The position numbers and the translations under genes were made by a program. A stretch of DNA of 64,000 nt from Sialis fuliginosa (Eukaryota; Arthropoda; Insecta; Megaloptera; Sialidae), in the NCBI GenBank assembly GCA_961205875.1, contig OY540809.1, positions 19,852,267 through 19,916,266 of the forward strand, written 5' to 3'. This document shows, one piece after another, positions 62,241-64,000 of the stretch; positions within the stretch are counted from its first letter, which is position 1, and each line of letters begins with the position of its first letter. The notes beneath the pieces were generated by a model that was not told the DNA's origin, searched no databases, and worked only from the letters and a program-made list of their open reading frames with translations.

Positions 62241-63414
62241 TTCAAAATTTAACTATTTTTTATTTATACAATATTTATGTGTGGCAGTCTGAACACTATT
62301 TAAAGTTACACATAAACCTTAGTGGTGGGGTAAAGACCAAATTAAGAATATTTGATTTGTTTTAGTTTGGTGCAAAAATAATGGCCATTTTTATATTGAA
62401 TTCTTTATTGTTTAACATTGAAACATCCCCCATAATCCATAAATTAGGTATTTTTAATGATTTTATGTCTTCTAAACGAATTTAGTTTAAATTCTTCAAT
62501 TTTATAGATTGGTTCATGCGAAATATCACCTTATTTAATTATTGATAAAACAAGGGCTCTAATTCCAAGGATTTTTCGTGAATTATAGTAGAGCTAACTT
62601 CAAGAAGGTTGCAGCACAGGTGCAAAGATAAAAATCAATATTTACGATTATTTTTGGATTATTGGACTTATAAATTTTAAATAAATTAAGAACTGCTATT
62701 TCTAACTGCTATATCTAAGACACTAACATAAGATAAGGAAAAAAATGAAAAATCGAGGTAGTTTTTGGTACAACACAGCCTTTTAGCTACTGAACCGTTT
62801 GACCTACAAATCTGAGGACCATTGATGGACCAGGATAGTACTGAGTTTAAAAAATGTAATTTTAATTGGGGCAAGGGAGTTACATATTATTCAATCCCGT
62901 CGAGTAGGGTTCAAATGAAAGAAATTGAAATATGTCAACATTTCATCTTACATATCGTGAAAATAAAAGTAATAGTGAGAAAAATCTGAAAAAAATTGGT
63001 ACTACATAAAATGATGCTTAAATCTCAAGAAAATTATCAGCACACAACGTAGTTAAAACGTAAGATATATTTTCGTTAAGCTTAACTTTAAAAAAAATGG
63101 GTATAACTGTGTCGAGATGCACAGTTGAGGGAAATACGTTTCAAATCCAAGGTCGCGTCATTTGCAACAGTGGGGTTAGATAAAACACATTCATGATGTG
63201 CTTACTCCGTTGTTGACCAAGCCGCTGACTTTCGCATTTTGGCGTGCCCTGTACTGTGTACCTCCTGACCCTCAGCTATTGGTAATGGTATATTTTCCGA
63301 TAGCTGCTAAGACGCTCTTTCCAATGCTATGCGTCTTTTATATTTCATACTGACTTTTGCGCGTGTTTTAGACGACATTATGAAAATTTAATTTTTTTTA
63401 TTCTATGAATTTTT
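62241..63414. other. Gene-free stretch
   Basis: AT-rich with a moderately GC-richer part at 63110-63370, where I find no supported exon on either strand. The minus-strand frame at 62686-62874 (62 codons) has no acceptor/donor context or family signature and is not taken as a SMRTER exon. Confidence 0.5.
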
Positions 63415-63580
63415 TCACACACTAAAACTGGTTAATGTTTTGATTTATAATTGTACCTCATAGATTTAATCGAGATCTATCATTTGAGACCAAAATCAGT
63501 GTGATAGCTGCTCTGAATGTCGATATACCGATTATAAATTTATGCTAAAACACGACGTTATTCACGTCAAAAACGTAGTT
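63415..63580 (+). repeat. Dispersed repeat family B, diverged copy
   Basis: ACTAAAACTGGTTAATGTTT, TTGTACCTCATAGATTTAAT, GAGATCTATCATTTGAGACC and TTATTCACGTCAAAAACGTA correspond to the copy at 49500-49745. The GCTAGCG core is changed or lost here. Confidence 0.65.
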
Positions 63581-64000
63581 TTGAAAATCGGCCATTATTT
63601 CTGTACCAAAAAGTAAAATATATCTCTCACAGTACATATAATAGACTATATCTTTAAATTATATTATGGCCTCGCCAACTTTAATTGTTGCACTCGCACA
63701 CGTTGTTTGCCTATAAGTTACACTCTATTACTGTTACAGATGATATTTTACACACGTCTTTACAAACATGCTGTCATGTATTTCTAGTTTTTCATTTCTT
63801 TGAATAAGCCTGGTTCTGAATGTTTTTTATAATTTTTATAATATTTAAAACGGTTTCGAATAATCAGTGTTTAAAACGTCTCTGTATAGAATTTTTGTGT
63901 AAAATTTCAATAAATAGAGCACTTCCGGCGAGTTCTCTCATTTACCGTGTATTAAAAACTCAATTTTTAATATCCAATTACTCAAAAACCATACGTCCAA
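63581..64000. other. Gene-free stretch to the window end
   Basis: I see no coding exon or clear repeat in the last 420 bp. Confidence 0.55.

Noticed and set aside
62686..62874. Minus-strand frame considered as the next SMRTER exon
   Set aside because: No acceptor/donor pair in the needed phase and no N-CoR/SMRT-like sequence.
1..64000. tRNA or rRNA genes
   Set aside because: I saw no segment with convincing A/B boxes plus cloverleaf or conserved rRNA blocks. A tRNAscan run could still find one.

Overview
The window is AT-rich nuclear DNA from an insect. The evidence is split genes with GT/AG introns, recognisable insect-type proteins, and very dense short mobile elements, foldback elements and divergent tandem arrays. 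One dispersed family carries the GTGCCCGCGG...TTCGCTCGCG head common in Lepidoptera, Trichoptera and Hemiptera. I cannot narrow the order further. Most of the 64 kb is intergenic or intronic; only about 5.5 kb is protein-coding.

Layout. (1) 0-2.4 kb: repeats, then a possible last exon of a plus-strand gene (2209-2386) lying in a CpG-rich block. (2) 2.4-18.6 kb: gene-free and packed with dispersed repeats, including an 800-bp element present as a long inverted pair (5416-6213 and 8403-9190). (3) 18607-18909, minus: first coding exon of proline dehydrogenase, with a GC-richer upstream region and then a tandem array; the rest of the gene was not found. (4) 25724-27718, minus: a complete three-exon gene for a small Qbc-SNARE of the SNAP-25/29/47 group. 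(5) 32028-59325, minus: seven exons encoding the C-terminal 1073 residues of SMRTER, the insect N-CoR/SMRT nuclear-receptor corepressor. It has a Cys-rich segment, a SANT domain, two GSITQGTP motifs, two CoRNR-like boxes and a C-terminal LSDED tail. (6) 55312-56685, plus: a complete single-exon BTB-C2H2 zinc-finger gene nested antisense in the 22-kb SMRTER intron. (7) 59.3-64 kb: a tandem array broken by two insertions, then repeats.

The genes do not form an operon or pathway cluster. SMRTER and the BTB-zinc-finger protein are both probable transcriptional repressor components, but their nesting is the only link the sequence shows. The other genes serve unrelated roles (mitochondrial proline oxidation, membrane fusion).

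The non-coding part is the most distinctive. Around eleven divergent tandem arrays (periods about 25-190 bp) sit in introns and between genes. Several act as 'empty-site' records in which later insertions can be read precisely: a TTAA-targeting element at 59910-60622, a long palindrome at 60754-61959 and a 140-bp foldback at 26511-26650. Several dispersed families share a (CAGACA)n block followed by a downstream hairpin or inverted end. I found no convincing novel biological system; the repeat architecture is the best lead.
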